A stretch of DNA of 64,000 bases from Sulfurospirillum_A sp029027265 (lineage in GTDB: Bacteria; Campylobacterota; Campylobacteria; Campylobacterales; Sulfurospirillaceae), in NCBI GenBank assembly GCA_029027265.1, contig CP093061.1, forward strand, positions 1,984,001 to 2,048,000. Reading direction: 5' to 3'. The translations under genes and the position numbers were made by a program. The notes under the pieces are model-generated. The model did no database searches and was not told the origin of the DNA. It saw only the letters and a list, made by a program, of their open reading frames with translations. Positions 52,748-62,018 of the stretch are shown here, piece by piece; positions within the stretch are counted from its first letter, which is position 1, and each line of letters opens with the position of its first letter.

Positions 52748-54291
52748 TTAGCTTTTGGCATTACTTGGTTTCTACCATTTTGCTTCGCTTTGTAAAGCAT
52801 TTTATCGGCATTAGTAACGGTCTCTTTTTCAGAACCACAACGTGATCTCTGTGCTACACCACAACTTATTTTGACATCAATACGCTCATTTTTATAAACA
52901 AATTTATAATTCTCTATAATTTTTCTTATTTTATCTGCAAAAAGTACACCATGTGCTAAACTTGTATTTGGAAGTATTGTCAAAAACTCTTCTCCTCCAT
53001 ATCTACCAACAAAATCAACTTCTCTTAAGTATCTTCGCAAAATCTTTCCAAGAGTTGAAAGTATTGCATCACCTGCTTCATGCCCATATGTGTCATTTAC
53101 CACCTTGAAGTGATCTATATCTAAAAAGCAAAGTGTATAGTCAATTTTATATCTTTTATACGCCTCTTCTACTCGTTTTATTTCACTATTAAGTGCTCTT
53201 TTTGTAGCAACATTTGTTAAAAAATCTTCTTTACTCTCTTTTTTTGCTACTACTAAGGCATTTTCTAGTTTTTTTACTCTTGTATGAAGTTTAGTAATAG
53301 TTTTTTGATTCTCTTGCATCTTCTGACTCAAACTTTTTGTCTCTGACTCCAAAGAGTTTGCTATGTGAAGAAGTCTTTCTTGAACAGATTCAAAACTATC
53401 TTCTTTTAAATTTAAGCTTGTTAAATCTTTTTTGATTTCTCTTACTTGCTCTCCACTTATATTACTTGTATCAATCAAATCAAATATTTTTTTATTTATA
53501 TCATTAAGTAACTTGTCAAGTGCAGAAATTTTACTCTTTACTTCTTCTTTATCGAGCTCTATTCTTTTTTTAATAAAACGCTTTATATCTTCTTGCATTG
53601 CACTTGAAGATATTGATTCAGGAGAATTTCTCAGCTCATAACTAATAGTAGCCAAATCATCATTCATACTTGAAGCTATAGATGGTGTGAGAGTTGCTAC
53701 AATTAATGGAGCAACGATTTTATATATATCACTATCATCATCTTTGTTCAATATTTTAGTAATATCAAAAACCATCTTCTCAACATCTTCTTTGTTTATC
53801 TTTCCATATTTATCTAATTGTTTTAAAAAAGTATCATCATAACTAGAAATAAAATCAAACCACTTATCTCTAATAGTTTCTATTGATTTTAAATCTTGCT
53901 TCATATCTAGTCTATCTAAAGAAGCATTGGCTAAAGTAGTTGCTTTTTTATTATGCAAAAGTGATAATGCTTGAAGTGTTCGTTTTGAAAGCAATACTAA
54001 AGAAGTTATAAGCTGTTCACTCTGTTCTGAGTTACTTCTATTAAGTCGTGAAACAAAAAAAGCAAGAAGTTGATCTAAAGTAGATACATTGATTTTTTTC
54101 GCTTCTACTGCTAATTTGTTATCTAGTTTTTTTATATATTTTGTGACTTTTTGGCAATCTTCAACTAGAACACCTTTTTTCTTTGCTACTTGACAAAATA
54201 TTTTGTTGTAATTATCAGGAGTAAATGTCAAATGCTCTGCTCTTAGCTCTTCAAAACTATCTTTAATTATCTCATTAATTGTACTTGCCAT
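52744..54291 (-). CDS. GGDEF diguanylate cyclase
   Basis: The 515-residue protein has a long helical, coiled-coil N-terminus (1-340) and a C-terminal GGDEF domain with RYGGEEFLTILP (GGEEF form, active type) preceded by DIDHFKVVNDTYGHEAGD. It should make c-di-GMP. The N-terminus has no recognised sensor. It overlaps folC by four bases and follows lptE. Confidence 0.92.
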   Translation of the reverse strand: MASTINEIIKDSFEELRAEHLTFTPDNYNKIFCQVAKKKGVLVEDCQKVTKYIKKLDNKLAVEAKKINVSTLDQLLAFFVSRLNRSNSEQSEQLITSLVLLSKRTLQALSLLHNKKATTLANASLDRLDMKQDLKSIETIRDKWFDFISSYDDTFLKQLDKYGKINKEDVEKMVFDITKILNKDDDSDIYKIVAPLIVATLTPSIASSMNDDLATISYELRNSPESISSSAMQEDIKRFIKKRIELDKEEVKSKISALDKLLNDINKKIFDLIDTSNISGEQVREIKKDLTSLNLKEDSFESVQERLLHIANSLESETKSLSQKMQENQKTITKLHTRVKKLENALVVAKKESKEDFLTNVATKRALNSEIKRVEEAYKRYKIDYTLCFLDIDHFKVVNDTYGHEAGDAILSTLGKILRRYLREVDFVGRYGGEEFLTILPNTSLAHGVLFADKIRKIIENYKFVYKNERIDVKISCGVAQRSRCGSEKETVTNADKMLYKAKQNGRNQVMPKAK

Positions 54292-54311
54292 ATAACGTCC
54301 TTTTTAAAAAT

Positions 54312-54827
54312 CTACTTCATACCCTTTAGTGCTATCCTGGAAACAAACTCATTTAGTGCATCTAAAGACGCTTTGTTAATAGCATCAAATCTCTTAGAAT
54401 CAGAAATAACACTATTTGTTGTGCCATCGGGATTCTCTGCAATTGGAAAATCATACTCTCCACTTGTTGAAAAGCTTTCACTTTTTCCATCTTTAGTTGT
54501 ATATTTTATATTTAACGACACTTTTGCCTTATATGAAGTTACGTAACCACTTTGATTATAAAGGATTGGTGAAAATGACGTTGAACCAATCTTAACAAGA
54601 AGTTGACTTGTAGATGTCTCTTTTGAACTAAGTTTTGCGCCAAGTCTTGTTATGACTGATTCATTAACAGCATCTTTTATCAAAACACTGTTTTTTGGGT
54701 CTTTTCTGCTTATAGATACATTTACATGTATACGGTCACCTAAGACTTCTCTAGAGTAATGTGCTGTTGGTTTATATCCACAAGCTGTTATAAAAACTGT
54801 TATAAGAAAAAATCCTATATATTTCAT
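54312..54827 (-). CDS. lptE: LPS assembly lipoprotein LptE
   Basis: The 171-residue protein has a lipoprotein signal (KYIGFFLITVFITACGYKP) and a beta-rich domain with DRIHVNVSISRKDPKNSV near the start and SGEYDFPIAENPDG later. LptE plugs LptD for LPS insertion. Sequence identity in this family is low, but the lipobox, size and place between leuS and folC fit. It follows leuS by one base. Confidence 0.82.
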   Translation of the reverse strand: MKYIGFFLITVFITACGYKPTAHYSREVLGDRIHVNVSISRKDPKNSVLIKDAVNESVITRLGAKLSSKETSTSQLLVKIGSTSFSPILYNQSGYVTSYKAKVSLNIKYTTKDGKSESFSTSGEYDFPIAENPDGTTNSVISDSKRFDAINKASLDALNEFVSRIALKGMK

Positions 54828-54828
54828 A

Positions 54829-57279
54829 CTATTTTACCACCAAGTTTACAAGTTTATTTGGAACATAAATCTCTTTTATTATACTCTTTTCTTCAAGCCA
54901 TTTCTTGCCAACAACTTTTGCAAGAGCCAAAATATCATCTTTAGAAGTCTCTTTTGCTACTTCTATCTCACATCTTCTTTTACCATTTATTGTAATTGGT
55001 AGAATCATCGAAGAACTTTGAAAAACTTCTTCGATGAGTTCCAACTTTTTGAAGTTTTTAAGTCCAAAAAGAGTTTCACTAATTTCCCAACAAGTGTGAG
55101 GTATAATAGGCTCTAAAACATTTGCTAAAACAAAATAACCCTCAGTCCATACGTCTTTATCGGCTTGTACACTCAAAGCGTTTAAAGCTTCCATACAAGC
55201 TGCAATTAATGTATTAAAAGCATATCCACTTACAAATACATCATTTGATTTTTTAAGTGCTTCATAAACTTTTTTTCTAGCAATTTGCGACTCTTTTGAG
55301 AGTTTTGCATGGTCAATTTTTGGTAATTTTTCTGCCTTATTCGCATTTTCACTTCTATCACTAAACTTTTTTATAAACTTATATGCACCCTCAACAGCGC
55401 TATCATTCCACTCTAATTCTTTTTGAGGAGGAGCAGCAAAAAGTATAAAAAGTCTTGCAGTATCTGCTCCATACTTTTGTATGATAGCATCTGGGTCAAC
55501 TGTATTGCCTTTTGATTTACTCATTTTTGAGCCATCTTTTAGAACCATACCTTGAGTAAGCAGGTTTTCAAAAGGCTCATCACATGAACTATATCCCATA
55601 TCTCTTAAAACTTTTGTAAAAAATCTAGAGTATAAAAGGTGAAGTATTGCATGTTCAATTCCACCTACATACTGATCTACATTCATCCAATAATCACTGC
55701 TTTTTCTATCAAAAATTTTATCTTCCCACATAGACTTATCAGTTGTGTATCTCATAAAATACCAACTAGATTGAAAAAAAGTGTCCATGGTATCTGTTTC
55801 ACGAACTGCATCACCTTTACATGTAGGACAAGTTGTGTGTTTCCAAGTAGGGTGAGTATCAAGAGGATTTCCTTCTCCATTGATTTCAACATCTTCGGGA
55901 AGTGCTACAGGTAAATTCTCTATGGCTTCAGGAACTAAGCCACACTTTTTACAATGAATCATAGGAATTGGAGCACCCCAATAACGTTGGCGACTTATTC
56001 CCCAGTCTCTTAATTTAAAGTTAATTACTTTTTTACCAAGTCCATTTTTCTCAAAATCATAAATTATTGATTTTTGTGCTTTTTTAGAAGTCATTCCTGT
56101 ATATTTGTCTGAATTTACAAGCTTACCGTACTCAGTAGTTGCCTTACTTCCATCAAAACTATTTTTATCATTTTCTATTGCTTCAACTATGGGTAAGTCA
56201 TATTGGCAAGCAAACTCAAAATCACGTTCATCGTGAGCAGGAACTGCCATTACAGCACCTCCTCCATACTCAATCAAAACAAAATTTGCTACCCAAACAG
56301 GAACTTTTTTACCTGTTAATGGATGGATTACATCAATTTCAAGACTTAATCCCTCTTTATCATTTTGAGCACGTTCACGTGAACCTACTGCTTGCATCTC
56401 TTTAATTTTTGCTATTTTTTCTTCGCTTATTAACTTGTTATTACAAAGGTATTTTACTATCCCATGCTCTGGAGCAAGGGCAGTGTAAGTTACACCAAAA
56501 ATAGTATCTGGTCTTGTTGTAAAAACTGTATACTTTTCAAAATTGTTATTTAATTTTTCTTTACTTTCATCACTTAGAGCAAAATCAAACTCAAGCCCTT
56601 CACTTCTTCCTATCCAATTCTCTTGCATAGTTAAAACTTGACTTGGCCAACCCTTTTCAAGCTTTTTACAATCGTCTAAAAGTTCTTGTGCATAATCTGT
56701 TATTTTTAGGTAGTACCCTGGCATTTCTCTCTGTTTAACTTCGTTGTCACATCTCCAACAACAACCCTCTTCTACCTGCTCATTTGCTAAAACTGTATGA
56801 CACGTTTCACACCAATTTAGAGTTGAGCTTTTTTGGTAGACTAAGCCTTTGTTATACATCTCAATAAAAATATGCTGTTCATGTTTAGAATAAAGCTCAT
56901 CACTAGTAGCAAATTCTCTTGTTTTAGAGAAAGATAATCCAAGAGCATTCAACTCTTTTTTCATATAATCTATATTTTCATAAGTCCATTTTTTTGGATG
57001 AGTTCCATGTTTTATAGCTGCATTTTCAGCGGGCATACCAAAACTATCCCATCCAATAGGATGAAGAACATTGAAATCTTGCTTTCTAAAGTTACGAGCT
57101 ATTGCATCACCAATTGTGTAATTTCTAACGTGCCCCATGTGGATGCGACCGCTAGGATAAGGGAACATGCTTAATATATATTTTTTCTCTTTTGTAAAGT
57201 CATTACTTGGCTCAAAAGAACTATTATCATTCCAATAATTTTGCCATTTTTTTTCTATAGTTGTTGGATTATAGTCCAT
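54829..57279 (-). CDS. leuS: leucyl-tRNA synthetase
   Basis: The 816-residue protein shows the class I signatures MFPYPSGRIHMGHVRNYTIG (HIGH) and SKMSKSKGNTVDPDAII (KMSKS). A zinc-type CETCHTVLANEQVEEGCCWR insert and the editing domain (TVFTTRPDTIFGVTYTALAP) are present. It charges leucine onto tRNA. It starts the minus-strand run that leads to magIII. Confidence 0.97.
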   Translation of the reverse strand: MDYNPTTIEKKWQNYWNDNSSFEPSNDFTKEKKYILSMFPYPSGRIHMGHVRNYTIGDAIARNFRKQDFNVLHPIGWDSFGMPAENAAIKHGTHPKKWTYENIDYMKKELNALGLSFSKTREFATSDELYSKHEQHIFIEMYNKGLVYQKSSTLNWCETCHTVLANEQVEEGCCWRCDNEVKQREMPGYYLKITDYAQELLDDCKKLEKGWPSQVLTMQENWIGRSEGLEFDFALSDESKEKLNNNFEKYTVFTTRPDTIFGVTYTALAPEHGIVKYLCNNKLISEEKIAKIKEMQAVGSRERAQNDKEGLSLEIDVIHPLTGKKVPVWVANFVLIEYGGGAVMAVPAHDERDFEFACQYDLPIVEAIENDKNSFDGSKATTEYGKLVNSDKYTGMTSKKAQKSIIYDFEKNGLGKKVINFKLRDWGISRQRYWGAPIPMIHCKKCGLVPEAIENLPVALPEDVEINGEGNPLDTHPTWKHTTCPTCKGDAVRETDTMDTFFQSSWYFMRYTTDKSMWEDKIFDRKSSDYWMNVDQYVGGIEHAILHLLYSRFFTKVLRDMGYSSCDEPFENLLTQGMVLKDGSKMSKSKGNTVDPDAIIQKYGADTARLFILFAAPPQKELEWNDSAVEGAYKFIKKFSDRSENANKAEKLPKIDHAKLSKESQIARKKVYEALKKSNDVFVSGYAFNTLIAACMEALNALSVQADKDVWTEGYFVLANVLEPIIPHTCWEISETLFGLKNFKKLELIEEVFQSSSMILPITINGKRRCEIEVAKETSKDDILALAKVVGKKWLEEKSIIKEIYVPNKLVNLVVK

Positions 57280-57308
57280 TTAAACTCCGTTATTTACTGA
57301 TCTTACAC

Positions 57309-57332
57309 GCCATCTATAAATATATAGATGGC
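57309..57332 (-). terminator. hairpin between DUF6394 gene and leuS
   Basis: GCCATCTATA (57309-57318) pairs with TATAGATGGC (57323-57332) around a 4-base loop. It lies 30 bases before the leuS ATG on the minus strand. A U run is absent, so it may weaken transcription or act as a processing site rather than as a full terminator. Confidence 0.4.
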
Positions 57333-57346
57333 TAGTAAAAGCAGTT

Positions 57347-57685
57347 TTAAAATTCTTCTTGTGTTTTTAATGCCTCTATTAATACTAATGATAAAGAAAA
57401 TATATTTGCTACAATTGCACCAATAGCTAATGACATTGCCATAGGAATATTATTTGAAAGCTGCATAAACAAAAAAGCAGGGATTAGATGTAAATCTGCT
57501 ACAAGTGAACTTGCAAAAAGCTCTGCTGAAAGTATGTTTTTAACACCAATCTTAAGTAAAGTAGAAATCAAGTTAATACTAGCTGCAACAAAAAGTGCAA
57601 CTTCGTTTTGCTCATAAAGAAATCCTACCGTGGTAGTTAAACTCATCAAAGCAAAAAAGATATATATTACTTTTCCCCAATCCAT
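57347..57685 (-). CDS. small membrane protein (DUF6394-like)
   Basis: The 112-residue protein has three to four membrane helices (VIYIFFALMSLTTTVGFLY, VALFVAASINLISTLLKIGV, MAMSLAIGAIVANIFSLSLV). It is of unknown function and is often found between secF and leuS in this phylum; the family label is from memory. AAAGGAG precedes the ATG. A terminator built from two TACATGTA copies lies just upstream. Confidence 0.7.
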   Translation of the reverse strand: MDWGKVIYIFFALMSLTTTVGFLYEQNEVALFVAASINLISTLLKIGVKNILSAELFASSLVADLHLIPAFLFMQLSNNIPMAMSLAIGAIVANIFSLSLVLIEALKTQEEF

Positions 57686-57703
57686 AATGTCTCCTTTAAA
57701 AAT

Positions 57704-57730
57704 CTCTACATGTAAGCTTTACATGTAGAG
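57704..57730 (-). terminator. secF terminator made of an inverted TACATGTA pair
   Basis: CTCTACATGTAA (57704-57715) and TTACATGTAGAG (57719-57730) form a perfect 12-bp stem with a 3-base loop, nine bases after the secF stop. On the minus strand it is followed by ATTTTTAAAG. Each arm contains a copy of the overrepresented octamer, like the paired uptake-sequence terminators of Neisseria and Haemophilus. Confidence 0.75.
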
Positions 57731-57738
57731 TCAGTTTT

Positions 57739-58710
57739 TTAAACAATACCTTTTTCGTATTGTGCTCTCATTTTATCTTTTTCGATTTTTCTTATCTCTT
57801 TCATAGATTCTTTTGACTTGTAATCTTTAACGCTAAATTTTAACCATTTTAACATTGGAGATGCAACGAAAATTGAACTATATGTTCCTACTATAATACC
57901 AACTAGAAGAGTAAAACCAAATCCATGTATTATTTCCCCACCAAACATCCAAAGTGTCAAAACAACAAAAAATGTTGTCAGTGAAGTAAGAAGTGTACGT
58001 GAAAGTGTTTTTGAAACAGAGAAGTTTATAATCTCAAACAGATCAAAACTCTTTGATTTTTTAACCTCTTCTCTTATCCTGTCAAATACAATAATAGTGT
58101 CGTTCAAAGAGTAACCAAGAAGGGTCAATAGTGCTGCTAAAATATCAAGATTAATATCTATTTGAAAAATAACCAAGGCTCCAATAGCAATAGATATATC
58201 GTGTATCAATGCCAAAATTGAAGCAACAGCAAATCTCCATTCAAATCTAATGGTAATATATATAAGTATCGCAAGAATAGAAACCAGCATCGCCATGATA
58301 CCTTTTTCTCTAAGTTCACCACCAACTTTTGGTCCAACAATGTCAACTCTTCTGATTTCAAAATCACCAGTTCCTTTTAATAGTCCAGCAACAATATCAC
58401 CCAAATCTTCTTGCACAGATTCACTACTACTCATAAATCTAATAACAACTTCATCAGGGCTACCAAACTCAGTGATTGTAGAACTTCTAAACATATCATT
58501 TGTAGAGATTTTCTCTCTCATTTTTTTGATAGGAGCATCTCCAACATACTTAACTTGAACAATAGTTCCACCAGAAAAATCTATTCCGTAATTTAAACCT
58601 TTTGAGCCTAACACTACATAAGATGCCATTATCATAATAAATGAAAATATGATAAAAGGTAAACTTTTACCCATAAAATTATATGTTTTATCTTTTGAAA
58701 ATATCTGCAT
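57739..58710 (-). CDS. secF: protein translocase subunit SecF
   Basis: The 323-residue protein has six membrane helices and the SecF motifs LNYGIDFSGGTIVQVKY and YSLNDTIIVFDRIREEVK near residue 200. With SecD it drives late steps of protein export. It shares a base with the secD stop, giving tight coupling. Confidence 0.96.
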   Translation of the reverse strand: MQIFSKDKTYNFMGKSLPFIIFSFIMIMASYVVLGSKGLNYGIDFSGGTIVQVKYVGDAPIKKMREKISTNDMFRSSTITEFGSPDEVVIRFMSSSESVQEDLGDIVAGLLKGTGDFEIRRVDIVGPKVGGELREKGIMAMLVSILAILIYITIRFEWRFAVASILALIHDISIAIGALVIFQIDINLDILAALLTLLGYSLNDTIIVFDRIREEVKKSKSFDLFEIINFSVSKTLSRTLLTSLTTFFVVLTLWMFGGEIIHGFGFTLLVGIIVGTYSSIFVASPMLKWLKFSVKDYKSKESMKEIRKIEKDKMRAQYEKGIV

Positions 58711-60299
58711 TACTTAACACTCCCTTTTATACCAAACCATAAAGCAAGGTTTTTACTCTTCTCAATGCGAGGCATAAAGTACTGATAAATTCCATGAGTT
58801 CCAAGAATTGCTGTTAACATTGAAGCTAAAATTCCTATGCTCATGGTAATTGCAAATCCTTTGATAGGACCTGTTCCATAAGCGTAAAGAACTACTGCGG
58901 CAAGAAGTGTAGTTATGTTTGCATCGAGTATCGCGCTCATAGCGTTATCGTAACCTTTTTCTACTGCACTTGCTACTGGATGTCCTAATCTGAACATCTC
59001 TCTTATTCTTTCGTTTATAATAACGTTAGCATCAACTGCCATACCGACGGTCAGAACAATCCCTGCCATACCTGGAAGTGTCAGAGTTGCACCAAAAAGT
59101 GCCATAACTGCTAAAACAATAAACAAGTTTGCTATCAACGCAGTATTTGCAATAACTCCAGCAAGACCATAGTAAACAACCATAAAAATAACAACTAGTA
59201 AAAATCCAAGTGCAAGCGCAAGCATACTCGATTGAATACTGTCAGCACCCAAACTTGGTCCTACACTTCTTTTTTCTAGTAGTTTTACAGGAGCTAAAAG
59301 TGCACCACTTCTAAGAGCAATTGCAACATCACTAGCCTCTTGAATACTAAATCCACCACTTATTTGTCCACTTCCTCCTCCGATTCTTTCACGAATTACC
59401 GGAGTAGAGTAAACTTTGTTGTCAAGAACAATTGCAAGATGAACACCTACGTTTTTGCCAGTAAAGTTACCAAAAATTTTAGCTCCTTCTGAATTAAGTG
59501 AAAAGTTGATAACAGGTTGATTCATCTGGTCAAAGCCTACTTTTGCATCTGTAAGCATACTTCCATCAAGAATAGGAACCTCTTTAAGAACGTGTCTTCG
59601 TCCAGCTTCTCTTGCATCTTCTAAAATTACATCTCCATACTCAGAAGCTTCTGCATCACTCATGTCATATGCTCTGTCACTTCTAAGCTCATCAACTGTC
59701 ATCATCTGAAGGTGTGCAGCTTTTGCTATAAGTTCACGAGCTCTTTGTTCATCTTCACCTGTTTTGATTCCCGGAAGTTCAACAAGAATTTTGTCTTCCC
59801 CCTGTCTAGCTACATTTGGTTCAGCTAAACCAAATTGGTCAAGTCTATTTCTAATAGTCTCAACTGCTTGGTTAATGGCATACTGTTTTGTAGCCTCTTT
59901 CTCAAGTTCATTTAGAGAAAGATTGTAATTTAATCCATCTTTTTCAAGAATCATTCCTGGGATTTTGTTTATCATTTCATCAAGATTTTTCTCTTCATCT
60001 GGATCTACCAAAGTTAAAGTTACACTCTCTTCTCTTATTTTTAAACTATCTATTATAATATCATTGTCATCAGTGAAAAATTTAACACTTGATGCTATTG
60101 ATTTGATTTTTGATTTTATCGCTTCGTCTGTTTTTACACCTAAAAGCATATAAAGACCCCCTTGGAGATCAAGTCCAAGGGATATCTTAGCGCCTTTTTC
60201 AGTTTGAAGGAATGTCGGAGCCGACAGACCTACACCAAAAACAATCGCAAGGAAGAAAATCACCAATCGGTAATTTAATCCACCTTTACTCATTAGCAC
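58710..60299 (-). CDS. secD: protein translocase subunit SecD
   Basis: The 529-residue protein has the SecD motifs LGLDLQGGLYMLLGV, RNRLDQFGLAEPNVARQG, GGFSIQEASDVAIALRSGAL and VGMAVDANVIINERIRE. One N-terminal and five C-terminal membrane helices flank a periplasmic domain. It overlaps yajC by 14 bases upstream and secF downstream. Confidence 0.97.
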   Translation of the reverse strand: MLMSKGGLNYRLVIFFLAIVFGVGLSAPTFLQTEKGAKISLGLDLQGGLYMLLGVKTDEAIKSKIKSIASSVKFFTDDNDIIIDSLKIREESVTLTLVDPDEEKNLDEMINKIPGMILEKDGLNYNLSLNELEKEATKQYAINQAVETIRNRLDQFGLAEPNVARQGEDKILVELPGIKTGEDEQRARELIAKAAHLQMMTVDELRSDRAYDMSDAEASEYGDVILEDAREAGRRHVLKEVPILDGSMLTDAKVGFDQMNQPVINFSLNSEGAKIFGNFTGKNVGVHLAIVLDNKVYSTPVIRERIGGGSGQISGGFSIQEASDVAIALRSGALLAPVKLLEKRSVGPSLGADSIQSSMLALALGFLLVVIFMVVYYGLAGVIANTALIANLFIVLAVMALFGATLTLPGMAGIVLTVGMAVDANVIINERIREMFRLGHPVASAVEKGYDNAMSAILDANITTLLAAVVLYAYGTGPIKGFAITMSIGILASMLTAILGTHGIYQYFMPRIEKSKNLALWFGIKGSVK

Positions 60300-60567
60300 T
60301 CTTTTCGATTTTCTTAGCTATGTACTCTCTTGAGACTTTCACAACTGTGTCATCGTTAAGTTTAACTTTGATAAAATCTTCTTCAGGTTTAACAACCTCA
60401 CCGATTAAACCACCGTTAGTGATAACCTTGTCGCCTTTTTTTAAAGCGCCTAACATATCCTTGTGTGTCTTAGCCTGCTTTTGTTGCGGTCTAATCACCA
60501 AGAAATAAAAAATCGCAAAAAGAACGATTAATGGAAGCAATGACTGAAAAATATCTGCACCTGGCAT
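60286..60567 (-). CDS. yajC: preprotein translocase subunit YajC
   Basis: The protein of about 93 residues has an N-terminal helix (LLPLIVLFAIFYFLVIRPQQ) followed by the YajC domain (LKKGDKVITNGGLIGEVVKP). ATG 60567 is preferred over the in-frame ATG 60594 because AAAGGATT precedes it. It assists SecDF and starts this operon. Its first codons overlap, on the other strand, the start region of lnt. Confidence 0.92.
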   Translation of the reverse strand: MPGADIFQSLLPLIVLFAIFYFLVIRPQQKQAKTHKDMLGALKKGDKVITNGGLIGEVVKPEEDFIKVKLNDDTVVKVSREYIAKKIEKSANE

Positions 60568-61811
60568 ACGAATCCTTTGATAAAAAATTTTCAAGCAATT
60601 ATTTTAGCACTTTTTTTATAATAAACGGCTTTTTTATAGCGACTTGTCTAAGTTTATTTATATATTTGGCATATTTTTCTCTACATGTAAAGATTTTAGA
60701 TACTATTTTTGCTATTATTGGCTTTTATGGACTTCTTACATGTAACAAAAAAACTCTCACTTGGGTAGGTTTTTTCATAGGTATTTTTTGGTTTTATTGG
60801 ATTGGATTTGGATTTGTATTTTATGGTCTAAGTTATCTTATTCCCTTAGTTGTTATAGGAATTGGATTAATTTATGGTCTCTTTTTTTGGATCATAAGCA
60901 AACTTGGGATTACTCCGGAAGTACGTGCTTTACTCCTGTTTTTATTTCTCTTTTTTGAACCTTTTGGATTTAACTGGTTTAAACTTGAACTAATTTTTAT
61001 TAACTCTTATTTTTCAACAGACATCTATCTTTATGGGCTCTTTTTAATTGTTTTAACTCTTTTTGTAAGATTAAAAAAATGGTGGAAATTGATAGCAGTG
61101 GTACTTCTCATAAGTTTGACATTTATTAACAAACCTATGCAAATAACCTTACCTAACTTAGATATTGCAATCCCTAACACAAATTTAGACCAAAGCAAAA
61201 AATGGAAAAAAGAATACCGTAATGAGATAGTAGAAAATAACTTTTTTCTCATAAAAAAGGCAATAGATGCAAAAAAAGATTTGATTATACTTCACGAAAG
61301 TGCATATCCTCTCTACTTGAATCTTAATACAAAAACACTAAATAGACTTAAAAAACTCTCTTACAATATAGTCATAGTCACAGGCGGCCTACATGTAAAA
61401 GAAAATCTTGTATATAACTCTTCATATATGTTTCAAAATGGCGAGTTTAAGGTAGCAGATAAAGTTGTATTAGTTCCTTTTGGAGAAAAAATACCACTTC
61501 CTAAATGGGCAGTAGACATAATAAATAACATGTTTTTTAATGGAACTGATGACTACAAAAATGCTCAAAATGTCTCTAATTTTCAAATAAAAAACTATAG
61601 CTTTAGAAATGCAATCTGTTATGAAGCAACAACTGATAAACTTTACGAAAACAGTCCAAAATATATGATAGCCATAAGCAACAATGCGTGGTTCACTCCA
61701 TCAATTGAACCAACACTACAAAACCTACTTCTAAAACTTCATGCAAAAAAATACAATACTATTATATATCATAGTGCAAATAGTGGCATAAGCGGCATAA
61801 TAACGCCTTAG
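60531..61811 (+). CDS. lnt: apolipoprotein N-acyltransferase
   Basis: The 426-residue protein has several N-terminal membrane helices (about 25-200) and a C-terminal nitrilase-type domain with the Glu in LIILHESAYPL, the Lys in VLVPFGEKIPL and the Cys in NAICYEATT. It adds the third acyl chain to lipoproteins. The start is uncertain: ATG 60531 or 60540 overlaps the yajC start, and no better in-frame codon is seen. The end (SGISGIITP) is somewhat earlier than in E. coli, just before IS-altered DNA. Confidence 0.88.
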   Translation: MEAMTEKYLHLAYESFDKKFSSNYFSTFFIINGFFIATCLSLFIYLAYFSLHVKILDTIFAIIGFYGLLTCNKKTLTWVGFFIGIFWFYWIGFGFVFYGLSYLIPLVVIGIGLIYGLFFWIISKLGITPEVRALLLFLFLFFEPFGFNWFKLELIFINSYFSTDIYLYGLFLIVLTLFVRLKKWWKLIAVVLLISLTFINKPMQITLPNLDIAIPNTNLDQSKKWKKEYRNEIVENNFFLIKKAIDAKKDLIILHESAYPLYLNLNTKTLNRLKKLSYNIVIVTGGLHVKENLVYNSSYMFQNGEFKVADKVVLVPFGEKIPLPKWAVDIINNMFFNGTDDYKNAQNVSNFQIKNYSFRNAICYEATTDKLYENSPKYMIAISNNAWFTPSIEPTLQNLLLKLHAKKYNTIIYHSANSGISGIITP

Positions 61812-61827
61812 TAAAATTGTACTTTCC

Positions 61828-62018
61828 TTAAAAAGGTTGTCCATTGGGGCATGGATCTATCCCGTCATCATAAAAAATATAATCTTCATCATTTACAACA
61901 GTAGATTTAAAAACATTCATTGCTGTGTTTCTAAAGAAAGCCTCTATTTTTTCCATATTTGGTTTTGGGTAAGTTGGTGAGTTTGTTGGTAGTTTTATAT
62001 AACCTGCATTCAACCAAT
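61828..62018 (-). pseudogene. C-terminal gene fragment cut by IS30
   Basis: About 62 codons are open from the left IS30 repeat to a TAA (61828), with PTYPKPNMEKIEAFFRNT and IFYDDGIDPCPNGQPF. I do not recognise the family. Joining across the IS keeps the frame open for about 13 more codons (FREKCLLPEF). It is convergent with lnt and probably the tail of a disrupted gene. Confidence 0.4.
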
